In this document: piece after piece, positions 41,634 through 50,349 of the stretch
How positions within the stretch are numbered: the stretch's first letter is position 1
Layout of the letters: each line of letters begins with the position of its first letter
NCBI RefSeq assembly: GCF_002927045.1
Contig: NZ_PRDW01000009.1
Span: 62,001 to 126,000, forward strand
Source of the DNA: Mycetohabitans endofungorum
Lineage (GTDB): Bacteria > Pseudomonadota > Gammaproteobacteria > Burkholderiales > Burkholderiaceae
DNA: 64,000 nucleotides
Reading direction: 5' to 3'
Translations under genes and position numbers: made by a program
Notes under the pieces: generated by a model
What the model was told of the DNA's origin: nothing
Database searches by the model: none
Seen by the model: the letters and a program-made list of their open reading frames with translations, nothing else

Positions 41634-41951
41634 CGATCGACGCGCCGGGGGGGCGCCGTGCTGGCATTCTTCCACGCTGGGAGCGGCGCTTGCGGCTGTG
41701 CCGCCCGCTTTGGCCCATGCAACGCTGGCCTCCGTAATGCCCGTCTTGACCGGCGCAGCTATCGCCAGCCTTGATCGGCACGGTGCCAACAATCTCCGGG
41801 TTGGCCTGCAATGTGCTTTACTGTGTCGGCACCGACAGCTGCATTGCGCACTGCCACCGCTGTTCAGTGCATTCACGCACGTCGCGTGCCACCCAGGGTG
41901 GCTTTTTTGCAACACCGTCGAACATTTCGACACTATCTGGAGAAAGCTGTA
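41634..41951. other. Intergenic stretch between ompW-like and DUF883-like genes
   Basis: About 320 bases without a supported gene. Frames on both strands are short and show no domain. A GC-rich imperfect hairpin just after the OmpW stop (about 41642-41660) could end its transcript. I see no other structure. Confidence 0.4.
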
Positions 41952-42326
41952 ATGGCAAATTTGGAAAATACCCGCCAGGCGCTAGAGGATTCGTTCGACA
42001 AGACCGGTCGCCATGCGCAGCGTATCGCACACCATGGGCGTCATGCCGTGCAGGACGCCGGCGCCGAAGTACGTGAGCTGTTGTCCGAATTGGAAAATAC
42101 GCTAACGGACAGTACTCAAGCCGATGTCGAGATTTTGCGCCAGCAATTGCGGGACAAGATCGAAGCCACGCGCTCACGCTTGGGGGATGTCCAGGAGAAC
42201 GTGAAACGCCGCGCGCAGGCCGCATGGGGCGGTGCGGACGAATATGTCCATGAGCGCCCATGGCAGGCCGTCGCTGCAGCTGCCGGCGCGGCGTTGCTGC
42301 TGGGTTTGTTACTGGGACGCGCTTAG
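41952..42326 (+). CDS. DUF883/ElaB-YqjD-like ribosome-associated membrane protein
   Basis: This 124-residue protein is long-helical and charged (residues 1-95, with [20 protein letters not shown]) and ends in a hydrophobic C-terminal anchor ([18 protein letters not shown]), the DUF883 layout. ElaB and YqjD tether ribosomes to the inner membrane in stationary phase. [10 protein letters not shown] is the family signature. GGAGAAAG precedes the ATG. A 9-bp hairpin at 42333-42354 follows the stop. Confidence 0.9.
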   Translation: MANLENTRQALEDSFDKTGRHAQRIAHHGRHAVQDAGAEVRELLSELENTLTDSTQADVEILRQQLRDKIEATRSRLGDVQENVKRRAQAAWGGADEYVHERPWQAVAAAAGAALLLGLLLGRA

Positions 42327-42502
42327 CGACGCGCCGCGCCGTTAGCGGCGCGGCATTGTGATGCTGGCACGCACCACATTGACGGACCGACCATCTTGAG
42401 CCCCAGCCTCGCGCCGACGCGGATCGCCGCTAGTGTGTTTTCCGGCGCCAGTGTACCGCCACCCCGGTGCGCGACCACGCGCGGATAAGGCCAATCGGCC
42501 AC
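42323..42502 (-). pseudogene. Truncated glycerophosphodiester phosphodiesterase (UgpQ-like)
   Basis: From a GTG at 42502, preceded by GAGGA, the frame reads [20 protein letters not shown] and [13 protein letters not shown], the unmistakable N-terminus of a GDPD enzyme including the catalytic HRG. After LGLKMV similarity stops, where EFD metal ligands should follow, and the frame ends at 42323. About 200 residues are missing, so it cannot be active. The remnant overlaps the end of the DUF883-like gene in opposite orientation, suggesting a deletion fused the two ends. Confidence 0.8.
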
Positions 42503-42572
42503 CTTGCATTCCTCACTTGAACAAAGGTGAAAGCAGCGCAAGTCGATGCGCGGGGAAGGCAAGCGTGAGAGT

Positions 42573-43751
42573 TTAGCCGTCGTCGATGACGAACAAACGG
42601 CGATATTCTTTCAGCGCATATCGGTCCGTCATCCCGGCGATGTAATGCGCTATGAGTCTAGCCTGCGTCGCCGCATCATCGCACTGGTAATCAGGCGGCA
42701 GCAAGCGCGGATCGTCCCGGAACGCATCGAACAGCCCCACGACCACGCGACGCGCCTTATTCGCCATGCGCATCACACGATAATGGCGATACAGGTTGTG
42801 AAGCAGGAACTGTTTGAGTTCGCGCGCTTGCGCCGCGATCGCGTCACTGTGCGCGACCAGCGGCGCCGATGCGCGAACCGCATCGACCGAGTCTGGCCTC
42901 GCCATCGCCAGGCGTTCAGCCGTCGCGCCGATCAAATCGACGATCAACGTATTGATGATCCGCCGTATCGTTTCGTGGATTAGCCGCCGCCCATCCAACG
43001 TCGGATGGGCCTGCCTCGCCAATGCATGATGCGCGCGCCACAGTTCGACCGTATCGAGCTGCTCCAGGGCCAGCAGTCCCGAGCGCAGCCCATCGTCGAT
43101 ATCATGATTGTTGTACGCAATTTCGTCGGCAAGGTTGGCGATCTGCGCCTCGATGGAAGGTTGGCGCCCGTGCAGAAAGCGCTCGCCTAGCTCGCCCAAA
43201 CGCCGCGCGTTTTCACGCGAGCAGTGCTTCAAGATACCCTCGCGGGTCTCAAAGCACAGATTCAGGCCGTTGAATCCGCCATAGTGCTCCTCCAACTCAT
43301 CAACTACGGCCAGACTTTGCAGATTATGCTCGAATCCACCGAACTCGCGCATGCATTCGTTCAGCGCATCCTGTCCGGCATGGCCGAACGGCGTATGCCC
43401 GAGATCGTGCGCCAACGAAATCGCCTCAACCAAGTCCTCGTTGACGCGCAGGTTACGCGCCACCGCACGCGCGATCTGCGCGACTTCCAGACTGTGGGTG
43501 AGTCGCGTGCGGAACAGGTCGCCCTCGTGATTAACGAACACCTGCGTCTTGTACTCGAGGCGCCGGAACGCCGTCGAATGGATGATACGGTCCCGATCGC
43601 GTTGGAACTCGGTCCGGGAATCCGGCGCGGGTTCCAGATGACGGCGCCCGCGGGACAGCCGTGAAGACACCGCATACGGCGCCAGATGATCCTCGAGATC
43701 GCACAATGTCGGCACCCTATGCCGAAATTGACCTTCGTACGCATTCTTCAC
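42573..43751 (-). CDS. dgt: Deoxyguanosinetriphosphate triphosphohydrolase-like protein
   Basis: This 392-residue HD-domain enzyme hydrolyses dNTPs to nucleoside and triphosphate. Metal ligands are in [10 protein letters not shown] (His) and [14 protein letters not shown] (His-Asp), with later FEHNLQSL. Its length fits the shorter dGTPase-like class. The start is a GTG at 43751 with GGAG about 12 bases upstream. It lies 68 bases downstream of aroB in the same direction. Confidence 0.93.
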   Translation of the reverse strand: MKNAYEGQFRHRVPTLCDLEDHLAPYAVSSRLSRGRRHLEPAPDSRTEFQRDRDRIIHSTAFRRLEYKTQVFVNHEGDLFRTRLTHSLEVAQIARAVARNLRVNEDLVEAISLAHDLGHTPFGHAGQDALNECMREFGGFEHNLQSLAVVDELEEHYGGFNGLNLCFETREGILKHCSRENARRLGELGERFLHGRQPSIEAQIANLADEIAYNNHDIDDGLRSGLLALEQLDTVELWRAHHALARQAHPTLDGRRLIHETIRRIINTLIVDLIGATAERLAMARPDSVDAVRASAPLVAHSDAIAAQARELKQFLLHNLYRHYRVMRMANKARRVVVGLFDAFRDDPRLLPPDYQCDDAATQARLIAHYIAGMTDRYALKEYRRLFVIDDG

Positions 43752-43819
43752 TTACCGACACTCCTTGAGCAACGACTGCTGCCGCCGTGCTTCAGCCGCT
43801 CGGACGCTGGGGCATGAAC

Positions 43820-44896
43820 TCAGATGCTCGCCGCCAGTGTCGCGCGCACATCAGCATCGGGCGCACCGGTGATCAGCGTGTCACCGATTCGCTTCAATAG
43901 GATGAACTTTATCGTACCGCTGTCCGCCTTCTTGTCGACCTGCATCAGTTCGACATACCGATCCGTGCCAAGTGCCGGCGCGCGCGTGGGCAAGTGCGCT
44001 GCGCCGATCAATCGGACCAGTCGCTCGCGCGTGATCTCGTCCAGCAGGCCAAGCCGTACCGACAGGTCAGCGGCCATCACCATCCCACAACCGACCGCCT
44101 CGCCATGCAGCCACTGGCCATACCCGAGGCCGGCCTCGATTGCATGGCCGAACGTATGGCCGAAATTCAGTATCGCGCGCAAGCCTGCCTCGCGCTCGTC
44201 GGCGGCGACCACCTTCGCCTTTAACTCGCAGGAGCGCTTGACCGCCCGTGCCAGCGCCAATGCGTCACAATGATTCAACGCGTCGATATTCGCTTCGATC
44301 CAGTCAAAGAATGCCGGATCCGCGATAGCCGCTGTCTTAATGACCTCAGCGAGGCCGGCGGCACGCTCGCGCTGCGGCAGCGTGCCCAGCGTGCCGATGT
44401 CGGCGATCACCGCTTGCGGCTGGTAGAACGCGCCGATCATGTTCTTGCCGAGCGGATGATTGATGCCGGTCTTGCCTCCGACCGACGAATCGACCTGGGA
44501 CAGCAGCGTGGTCGGCACTTGGATGAACGGCACGCCCCGCAAGTAGCATGCGGCGGCAAAGCCGGTCATGTCGCCGACGACACCGCCACCTAGCGCGACC
44601 AACGTCACCTTACGGTCCGCATGCTGACCCAGCAACGCATCGAATATCTGGTTCAGCGTTTGCCAGTTCTTGTGCGCTTCGCCATCGGGCAGCACGATCG
44701 TCTGCACGCGCTTGCCGGCACGCTCAAGCGCTGCCCGTACCCGCGTGCCGTACAGCGGCTCGACCGTGGTATTGGTCACAATGGCCACCGATGTCCCGCG
44801 AATATGCGGCGCGAACAACGCTTCCCGGTCGATCAAGTCCGCACCGATATGGATCGGGTAGGCGCGCTCGCCCAGTTCGACTTCGACATGGATCAT
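43820..44896 (-). CDS. aroB: 3-dehydroquinate synthase
   Basis: This 358-residue NAD- and metal-dependent enzyme performs the second shikimate step. [19 protein letters not shown] and [12 protein letters not shown] bind NAD and substrate, and zinc ligands lie in HTFGHAIE and WLHGEAV. The ATG at 44896 gives the normal MIHVEVELG start; alternatives at 44917 and 44923 would overlap the aroK end. aroK-aroB order and tight spacing match other proteobacteria. Confidence 0.95.
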   Translation of the reverse strand: MIHVEVELGERAYPIHIGADLIDREALFAPHIRGTSVAIVTNTTVEPLYGTRVRAALERAGKRVQTIVLPDGEAHKNWQTLNQIFDALLGQHADRKVTLVALGGGVVGDMTGFAAACYLRGVPFIQVPTTLLSQVDSSVGGKTGINHPLGKNMIGAFYQPQAVIADIGTLGTLPQRERAAGLAEVIKTAAIADPAFFDWIEANIDALNHCDALALARAVKRSCELKAKVVAADEREAGLRAILNFGHTFGHAIEAGLGYGQWLHGEAVGCGMVMAADLSVRLGLLDEITRERLVRLIGAAHLPTRAPALGTDRYVELMQVDKKADSGTIKFILLKRIGDTLITGAPDADVRATLAASI

Positions 44897-44906
44897 ACGG
44901 GGCGAC

Positions 44907-45515
44907 TCAACAAGCATTGTCATGGGGCGGCAGGGCATCCTGCGGTGCGTCGCAGTCGGGCTGCGGGCGGATGCCGATCAGTTCCAGTTGCATGAGTACC
45001 ATATTGACAAGACCATTGACGGTGGGCCGTCCGGTTTCAATCACGAAATGCGCGCATTCACGATACAGCGGATCCCGCAACTCGAACAGCGATTCCAGCT
45101 TACCGCGCGGATCGTCAGTCTGCAGCAGCGGACGATTCTTGTCGCGACGGGTGCGCAGCCACAGGTCATGTGGCGTGGCGCGCAAATAAATGACAATACC
45201 GCGTGCATGCAGCCACTCACGGTTTTGGGGCCGCATCACTGCGCCGCCGCCCGTCGCCAGGACTAGGCCTGGACGGCGCGTCAGCTCGTCGATGATCGCC
45301 GATTCCCGGTGGCGGAAGCCATCCTCCCCCTCGTGCTCGAATATCACAGGAATGCGCGCGCCCGTACGGGCTTCGATTTCGTGGTCGGAGTCGACGAAGG
45401 GGCGTCCGAGGCGACGGGCGACAGCACGGCCGACCGTCGTCTTTCCCGCCCCCATCAATCCGATGAAAAAAACGCTGGCGTTTGCCGTCGCGTCGAGCAA
45501 CTGTGTCATTGACAT
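44907..45515 (-). CDS. aroK: Shikimate kinase
   Basis: This 202-residue kinase performs the fifth shikimate step. Walker [13 protein letters not shown], shikimate-binding [11 protein letters not shown] and [15 protein letters not shown] are clear. The C-terminal 20 residues are an unconserved extension. It sits between pilQ and aroB, the conserved context of hofQ-aroK-aroB. Confidence 0.95.
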   Translation of the reverse strand: MSMTQLLDATANASVFFIGLMGAGKTTVGRAVARRLGRPFVDSDHEIEARTGARIPVIFEHEGEDGFRHRESAIIDELTRRPGLVLATGGGAVMRPQNREWLHARGIVIYLRATPHDLWLRTRRDKNRPLLQTDDPRGKLESLFELRDPLYRECAHFVIETGRPTVNGLVNMVLMQLELIGIRPQPDCDAPQDALPPHDNAC

Positions 45516-45640
45516 GAATCTACTGGTCCGTCGCGCAGCTTAATTGCAAACGTTGTTGTTTGTCGAGGCCGCAGCGCAGTACCACCGTACTTATGAAGCC
45601 GGAACACGCATCGCGACGGGCGGCGCGGACGGTTTGCGCA

Positions 45641-47386
45641 TCACCCTTCATGCTGCCCCTCGGTTTCTTGTGCGTCCTGCTCGGCGGACTGTGACGGATC
45701 CGCCTCGGCAGGCCGTAGTGCGTTCGCCCCGGTTGCCTGCAGCCCAGTGACGACGGTGGGAGTAATCAATATGATCAATTCACTATGACGGTCACTTCGG
45801 GTCCGGTGCCGGAACAAAGCGCCGATCAGCGGGATATCACCCAGGATGGGCACGCGGGCCTCGTCTTGCCGATCGTCCTGCGAATAGATACCGCCAATCG
45901 CAACCGTGCCGCCGTTTTCAACCTCCACGCGCGTCTGCACCCGTTTCGTATGGATCGCCGGCCCATGTGACATCTCAGAGCCGACACTGTCTTTGGCAAT
46001 GTCGAGGTCCAGTATCACATGTCCGCGAGGCGTGATGCGCGGCTCAACTTCGAGCTTGAGCGTCGCGCGCCGAAACTGTACCGCGCTGCCCCGCTGCGTA
46101 CGGGTCTGGTACGGTACTTCGGCCCCCTGCTCGACCACGGCTTTGAAACGATCCGCGGTGATCACGCGCGGGCTCGATACCACGCGGCCGCGCCCTTGCA
46201 TCTCCAGTGCATTCAGTTCGATGTCGAGCAGCCTCGATACCGACGCGCTCAGCAGCCCAATGCCCGCGCTGGCCGGCACAAACCCGGAAAGCGGGGCGGC
46301 CAACAGATCGACCATCGGCCCCCGCAGTCCCGCCCCGGTGCTACGCTGAGACGCCACTTCGCCACCGGATGTCGAGCTATCGCCACCGTCGCGCTTGAGC
46401 ATCGCGACTCGTGCACCCAGCGCGCGGGAAAATCCATCATCCGCCTCAACGATCCGCGCCTCGATCAACACCTGCCGGGTCGGCCGATCGATCGCGTGGA
46501 TCAGCGACGCGATGTCGGCCAGCCGGCCGGGAACATCGGTGACGAACAATTGATTGGTACGCGGGTCGGCATTCGCCGCACCGCGGCTGGACAACAGCCG
46601 CTGGCTGCCCGATGCGCAAATCATCGCCCGCACGTCTTCGGCCCGCTGATAATGAAGTTCGAACAGGCGGCTAGCCAGCGGCTCCAGCTGCAATCGTTTC
46701 GCGTGCACCTCCAGCAACGCGCGTTCTCGCGCCGCGATTTCGGCCGCCGGCGCGATCCATATCACATTGCCGCGTCGCTCCATTTCGAGTCCGTGCGCTT
46801 GCAGCAACGCAGCCAGTGCATGGGACCATCGCACGTCGACCAGATGCAGCGACACTTTTTTGCGAACCTTGTCACTGACGATGATGTTGGATCCCGTGAA
46901 TTCGGCGAAGGCGCCGAGTACCGTGCTCAGTTCCGCGTCACGAAAAGTTAAGGATATCGGCCTAGCCGCGTCCGCACCATCGTGCACGTTTGTGCCGGAG
47001 CGCGAGCCGCTACGCGCGGCCGCTGGGGAGGCGGAAGACCCGTCGCCATCCCGCGCGTCGGCCTTCGGCGCCGGCAACGGCGTCTGCGCGGGTATGGGTC
47101 CGGACGCTGGTGTAAGTGTAGGTGTGGACGCGAGTGTAGGCGTGGACGCAAGCCTCGGCACGGGCCCACGGCGAGCTGCCGGCGCCCCCGCCGCCATCGC
47201 CGAGCTTGGCAGTTGCAACATGCGCATATCGTGCTCGGCCATGGCATGCGACACGGGCCGCACTGTGGCCAACGACGCGCGGGCATCAGCCAGCGCCCCG
47301 GCAAGCCCGAAAAGCGCAACGCCCATCGTGGCTACGAAACACCGTGCCGCCACGCGACGCGTGTTGCCAAATCGAACGCTGCTCAC
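45641..47386 (-). CDS. pilQ: Secretin PilQ/HofQ of the type IV pilus or DNA uptake apparatus
   Basis: This 581-residue outer membrane channel protein has an N-terminal signal segment (VALFGLAGALADA), a Pro/Thr/Ala-rich linker, and STN and secretin N domains (residues about 165-330: ISLTFRDAELSTVLGAFAEF, IDRPTRQVLIEARIVE). The C-terminal secretin domain contains VVSSPRVITADRFKAVVEQG and VPILGDIPLIGALFRHR. The GTG at 47386 overlaps the upstream stop (GTGA). A long upstream frame extension to 47569 is out of family. It ends the pilMNOPQ run. Confidence 0.9.
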   Translation of the reverse strand: MSSVRFGNTRRVAARCFVATMGVALFGLAGALADARASLATVRPVSHAMAEHDMRMLQLPSSAMAAGAPAARRGPVPRLASTPTLASTPTLTPASGPIPAQTPLPAPKADARDGDGSSASPAAARSGSRSGTNVHDGADAARPISLTFRDAELSTVLGAFAEFTGSNIIVSDKVRKKVSLHLVDVRWSHALAALLQAHGLEMERRGNVIWIAPAAEIAARERALLEVHAKRLQLEPLASRLFELHYQRAEDVRAMICASGSQRLLSSRGAANADPRTNQLFVTDVPGRLADIASLIHAIDRPTRQVLIEARIVEADDGFSRALGARVAMLKRDGGDSSTSGGEVASQRSTGAGLRGPMVDLLAAPLSGFVPASAGIGLLSASVSRLLDIELNALEMQGRGRVVSSPRVITADRFKAVVEQGAEVPYQTRTQRGSAVQFRRATLKLEVEPRITPRGHVILDLDIAKDSVGSEMSHGPAIHTKRVQTRVEVENGGTVAIGGIYSQDDRQDEARVPILGDIPLIGALFRHRTRSDRHSELIILITPTVVTGLQATGANALRPAEADPSQSAEQDAQETEGQHEG

Positions 47387-48429
47387 CCGTAGCCCTCCGC
47401 TGGTGGCGCCGATGGTCCATGATTGCTGCGCCCGGCCTCCCAAGCTGCGTCGTCGGCAATTGCCCCCGCCGCCAAGTCGGCGCCATCGCCTGGGGCGGCT
47501 GGTAGGCGGGGTTTGATCGCGTCGACCACGGCGATCCGGCGCGACCCGCTCCATATCGTGCCGATCCACACCGGTGACGTGACCGATGCCATGCGAGTCT
47601 GGCGTGCGCGGGACCCACTAAAAGGATCCGATGGCAACGGCGAAGGTGGGTTGCCGGTACGCCTGCGGTCGGCATCGACGCCTCGCTCGACAGCGGCATC
47701 CCGGCTGGCATCATGCACGCGAACAGCATCCGCCGCCAGGCTGCGCGTCGGCAACGGCACGCGGGGCTCGCGTACCCACTCGCGGCCGCAGCCAGCTGCA
47801 GCGAGACCGGGTCCACCGCGCATTCCGTATATCGTCAATAGGGCGCGCAACGAGAGTTGCCCACCGTCCGCTTTCAGTTGGACCTCGTCGGGTATCGCGA
47901 TCACCGGCAGCGCGCTCAGCGAGCCGAGAAAGGACCATGCGCCGATAAAGTCGCCGGATGCGGCCAGCCTAGCCGTCTGCCGGTCGACTGCTTGCGCCCC
48001 CTCGCCTCGGCGTTCTCCCACCGCGACTTCGGCAACAGGCTCGACGCTGTCGAGTAACAGGCCCGCACGTGCTGCCAACGTGTCGATCCGTTGCATGTGC
48101 TGTGCGATGTCCGGATCGATCCGCACAGCACGCACCTTTTCCAACTGGCGCCTGAGTGCGGGCAACGCGCTGACTTGCCGATGAGCTTGCGCAGTCTTTG
48201 CACGCAACCCAGCCACCGCCACGGCCTCGGCGCGCATGCGCTCGTCGTGCGAGGATTGCGACACGTACAGCGTGCCGCCGAACGACAACGCGGCCAACGC
48301 CCCCATCGCGATACGAAACTGCATGGCCGGCCACTGCTCCAGCGGCCGCGCCAATGCCCGCCACGACGCAAGCAGCGCCGCCTGGCCGCGTAAACCGTAT
48401 GGGGAAGCATCGATTGTGTGCGCCATCAT
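47383..48429 (-). CDS. Fused PilO-like and PilP-like inner membrane pilus assembly protein
   Basis: This single frame of 348 residues is too long for PilO. Residues 1-200 look like PilO: a cytoplasmic start, one helix (MAMGALAALSFGGTLYV-like, about 40-57), a coiled-coil stretch and a small beta domain ending LRALLTIYGMR. Residues about 260-348 resemble PilP (LPSDPFSGSR, then VWIGTIWSGSRRIAVVD, like the MVGTL core), but the PilP lipoprotein signal is absent. LAAAGCG at the junction may be a lipobox relic. The start overlaps pilN and the stop overlaps pilQ. It may be a working fusion or early decay. Confidence 0.7.
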   Translation of the reverse strand: MMAHTIDASPYGLRGQAALLASWRALARPLEQWPAMQFRIAMGALAALSFGGTLYVSQSSHDERMRAEAVAVAGLRAKTAQAHRQVSALPALRRQLEKVRAVRIDPDIAQHMQRIDTLAARAGLLLDSVEPVAEVAVGERRGEGAQAVDRQTARLAASGDFIGAWSFLGSLSALPVIAIPDEVQLKADGGQLSLRALLTIYGMRGGPGLAAAGCGREWVREPRVPLPTRSLAADAVRVHDASRDAAVERGVDADRRRTGNPPSPLPSDPFSGSRARQTRMASVTSPVWIGTIWSGSRRIAVVDAIKPRLPAAPGDGADLAAGAIADDAAWEAGRSNHGPSAPPAEGYG

Positions 48430-49145
48430 GAAGCCTCTCCAGCGTGGACGGACTGCTCCACACCTCGCGCAACCACACGCTGCTCATGCGGCGACATCAA
48501 CGGCCGCGTACCGGCGTGGGTCAACCGCGCAGTAAAGTTGAACGCGCCAGCAGGCGTGGTGCGACCTGTGTCGGCGGCCTCACGATCAGGCGGCACGCGC
48601 CGAAACGACAGGACGCTGGTCGAAACCACGCCTGGCGCATGCCGCAATTCATTTAGCCATGCAGATAAAGCGGACTGGCCAGTGGCTTGCCCGCTGACGA
48701 AGGTCTCGTCGCCGTGCCGACTCAGTTCGGTCAGGCGCACGTCATGGGCTGCGGCCCTTGACAGACGGTCGAGCAGCGCGAGCAACTGATCCCTGCGCAC
48801 CGCGCGTTGTGTCGCGTGCTCGCAAAACGCGCGGTAGGCACCCAGTTCGGCCTGCAGGCTGGCGTACTCGGCCATCGGAATCGCTGCAGCCGTAAGGTCA
48901 CTTTCGAGCCGTTGCCGGTTCTGCTCAGCCGCGATGTCATTGCGTCCGGCGGCGGCCGCCACAATCGCCGCGACCCCAACGCCGCCCAACGCGGCACACG
49001 CGGCACTAAACGCTCTGCGTTGACGAACTCTGCGTCGGCGCCGCGCGCGATGGGGCAACAGATTGAAACCGCCAAGGTCCCCAAGCAGCAACGCACATGC
49101 CGCACGGCAACGCCCGTCACGAGCCCTCGCTGACACACCACTCAT
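48426..49145 (-). CDS. pilN: PilN-like inner membrane pilus assembly protein
   Basis: This 239-residue protein begins with a variable Arg/Ala-rich leader, then FNLLPHRARRRRRVRQ, the PilN motif that binds PilM. One transmembrane helix (FSAACAALGGVGVAAIVAAA) and a periplasmic ferredoxin-like part follow. The N-terminal 30 residues before FNLLPH are unusually long. Its ATG overlaps the pilM stop by ATGA. Confidence 0.82.
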   Translation of the reverse strand: MSGVSARARDGRCRAACALLLGDLGGFNLLPHRARRRRRVRQRRAFSAACAALGGVGVAAIVAAAAGRNDIAAEQNRQRLESDLTAAAIPMAEYASLQAELGAYRAFCEHATQRAVRRDQLLALLDRLSRAAAHDVRLTELSRHGDETFVSGQATGQSALSAWLNELRHAPGVVSTSVLSFRRVPPDREAADTGRTTPAGAFNFTARLTHAGTRPLMSPHEQRVVARGVEQSVHAGEAS

Positions 49146-50122
49146 TCGAGCACCCCGCGCATCGCGAGCCCGAAGGCGACGGCATACGCCGGACTGTTGC
49201 TGCACGGTTGTGCGGCGATCGACGCGCGGCAAAACGGCGCACACCGGAATAACTGCGGATCGCATCCAAGCGCGCCGCGCAACGCATCGAAATCGAGTCC
49301 CGCGGCCGCGATCGCGGCAACCTCGCCGCCCACCACGGCTCCCGAGAGGTCGTCAGAGGCCAGCGCGTCACGCAGCGCGTCCAATATCGGGCCCCGGTGC
49401 CCGGATAACGCATGCCACTCACGCCGTACCATCGTGCCGCGCAGCAGCCACGCATACACAGTGCCACCGCCGACCCATATCGCGCACCAGCAACAACCGG
49501 CGGGCAACACGAGTGCACCATGCAACCGACACGCACGCAGTGCGGCCGCAGCCTCGCCGTCTACCGTACTGAGCACGATGTTCGCAGCCGCTGCCGTGGC
49601 GATCCGTATATCGAGCCAATCACGCGAAGCGGCGGTGATCGTCACCGCGTCGGGATCGTCGTCCCGATCCGCCATGAGCCAATCGACGACGATCGACGAT
49701 GGATCCACGCCGAACAGGCGTTCGGCCTCGGCCAGCACGGCCGGCTCCAATTCGTCGAACGCGGCGCACGCGTGCTGCGCCGAAGCGAGGCCAGGTGTGC
49801 GGCGTGCCAACTCGGCGAGCGAGGTCACGCCCGTGTAGGTCACCGCCGGCGGCAACGCCATCGCGTATCGCACACCGGCGAGAGACCGCCGTATCGGAAT
49901 ACCGTCGCGCAATACGCTCAATGCCCGCGACACGCATTCGGGCCGCAAAATTTCGCCATCATCCACCACGCCCGCCGGCAGCGGTTGCGCCGCCAGGTGC
50001 TCGACGCGCACGTCGGCGCCGTCAGCCAGCCTGCGGCTGGCCACCGCCATCCGGATTTCCGACGGCGTAATGTCGATTCCTGCCGCGAACCGGCGTCCAA
50101 CGGACAATAAAGCATTCTGCAT
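49142..50122 (-). CDS. pilM: PilM/HofM-like actin-fold pilus assembly protein
   Basis: This 326-residue cytoplasmic protein has the PilM actin-like fold: AAGIDITPSEIRMAVASRR (phosphate loop 1), YAMALPPAVTYTGVTSL and the end AYAVAFGLAMRG. It binds the PilN tail. The start is supported by AGGGAGGG upstream. It is the first gene of the run and diverges from mrcA, the same layout as hofMNOPQ and mrcA in Escherichia coli. Confidence 0.85.
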   Translation of the reverse strand: MQNALLSVGRRFAAGIDITPSEIRMAVASRRLADGADVRVEHLAAQPLPAGVVDDGEILRPECVSRALSVLRDGIPIRRSLAGVRYAMALPPAVTYTGVTSLAELARRTPGLASAQHACAAFDELEPAVLAEAERLFGVDPSSIVVDWLMADRDDDPDAVTITAASRDWLDIRIATAAAANIVLSTVDGEAAAALRACRLHGALVLPAGCCWCAIWVGGGTVYAWLLRGTMVRREWHALSGHRGPILDALRDALASDDLSGAVVGGEVAAIAAAGLDFDALRGALGCDPQLFRCAPFCRASIAAQPCSNSPAYAVAFGLAMRGVLE

Positions 50123-50349
50123 GTTCCCTCCCTTGCTTCGCCGCGTCGGCCGGAAACCGCTCCGGCTCTGCGCTCGACGAAGCATGCAGACATTGTTGCG
50201 AGCTGCGCCGCCGCCGAACATTCGGCTGATCGGCCAGCGGCGGCTCACTCACGCCACGTCGCGTCCACAATAGGCATCCTTGCGGACAAGGGGATCAGTC
50301 GTGTCAGCCCGCCCCGCTATAATCGCGAGTTCGTGTTTTTGGTATTCCC

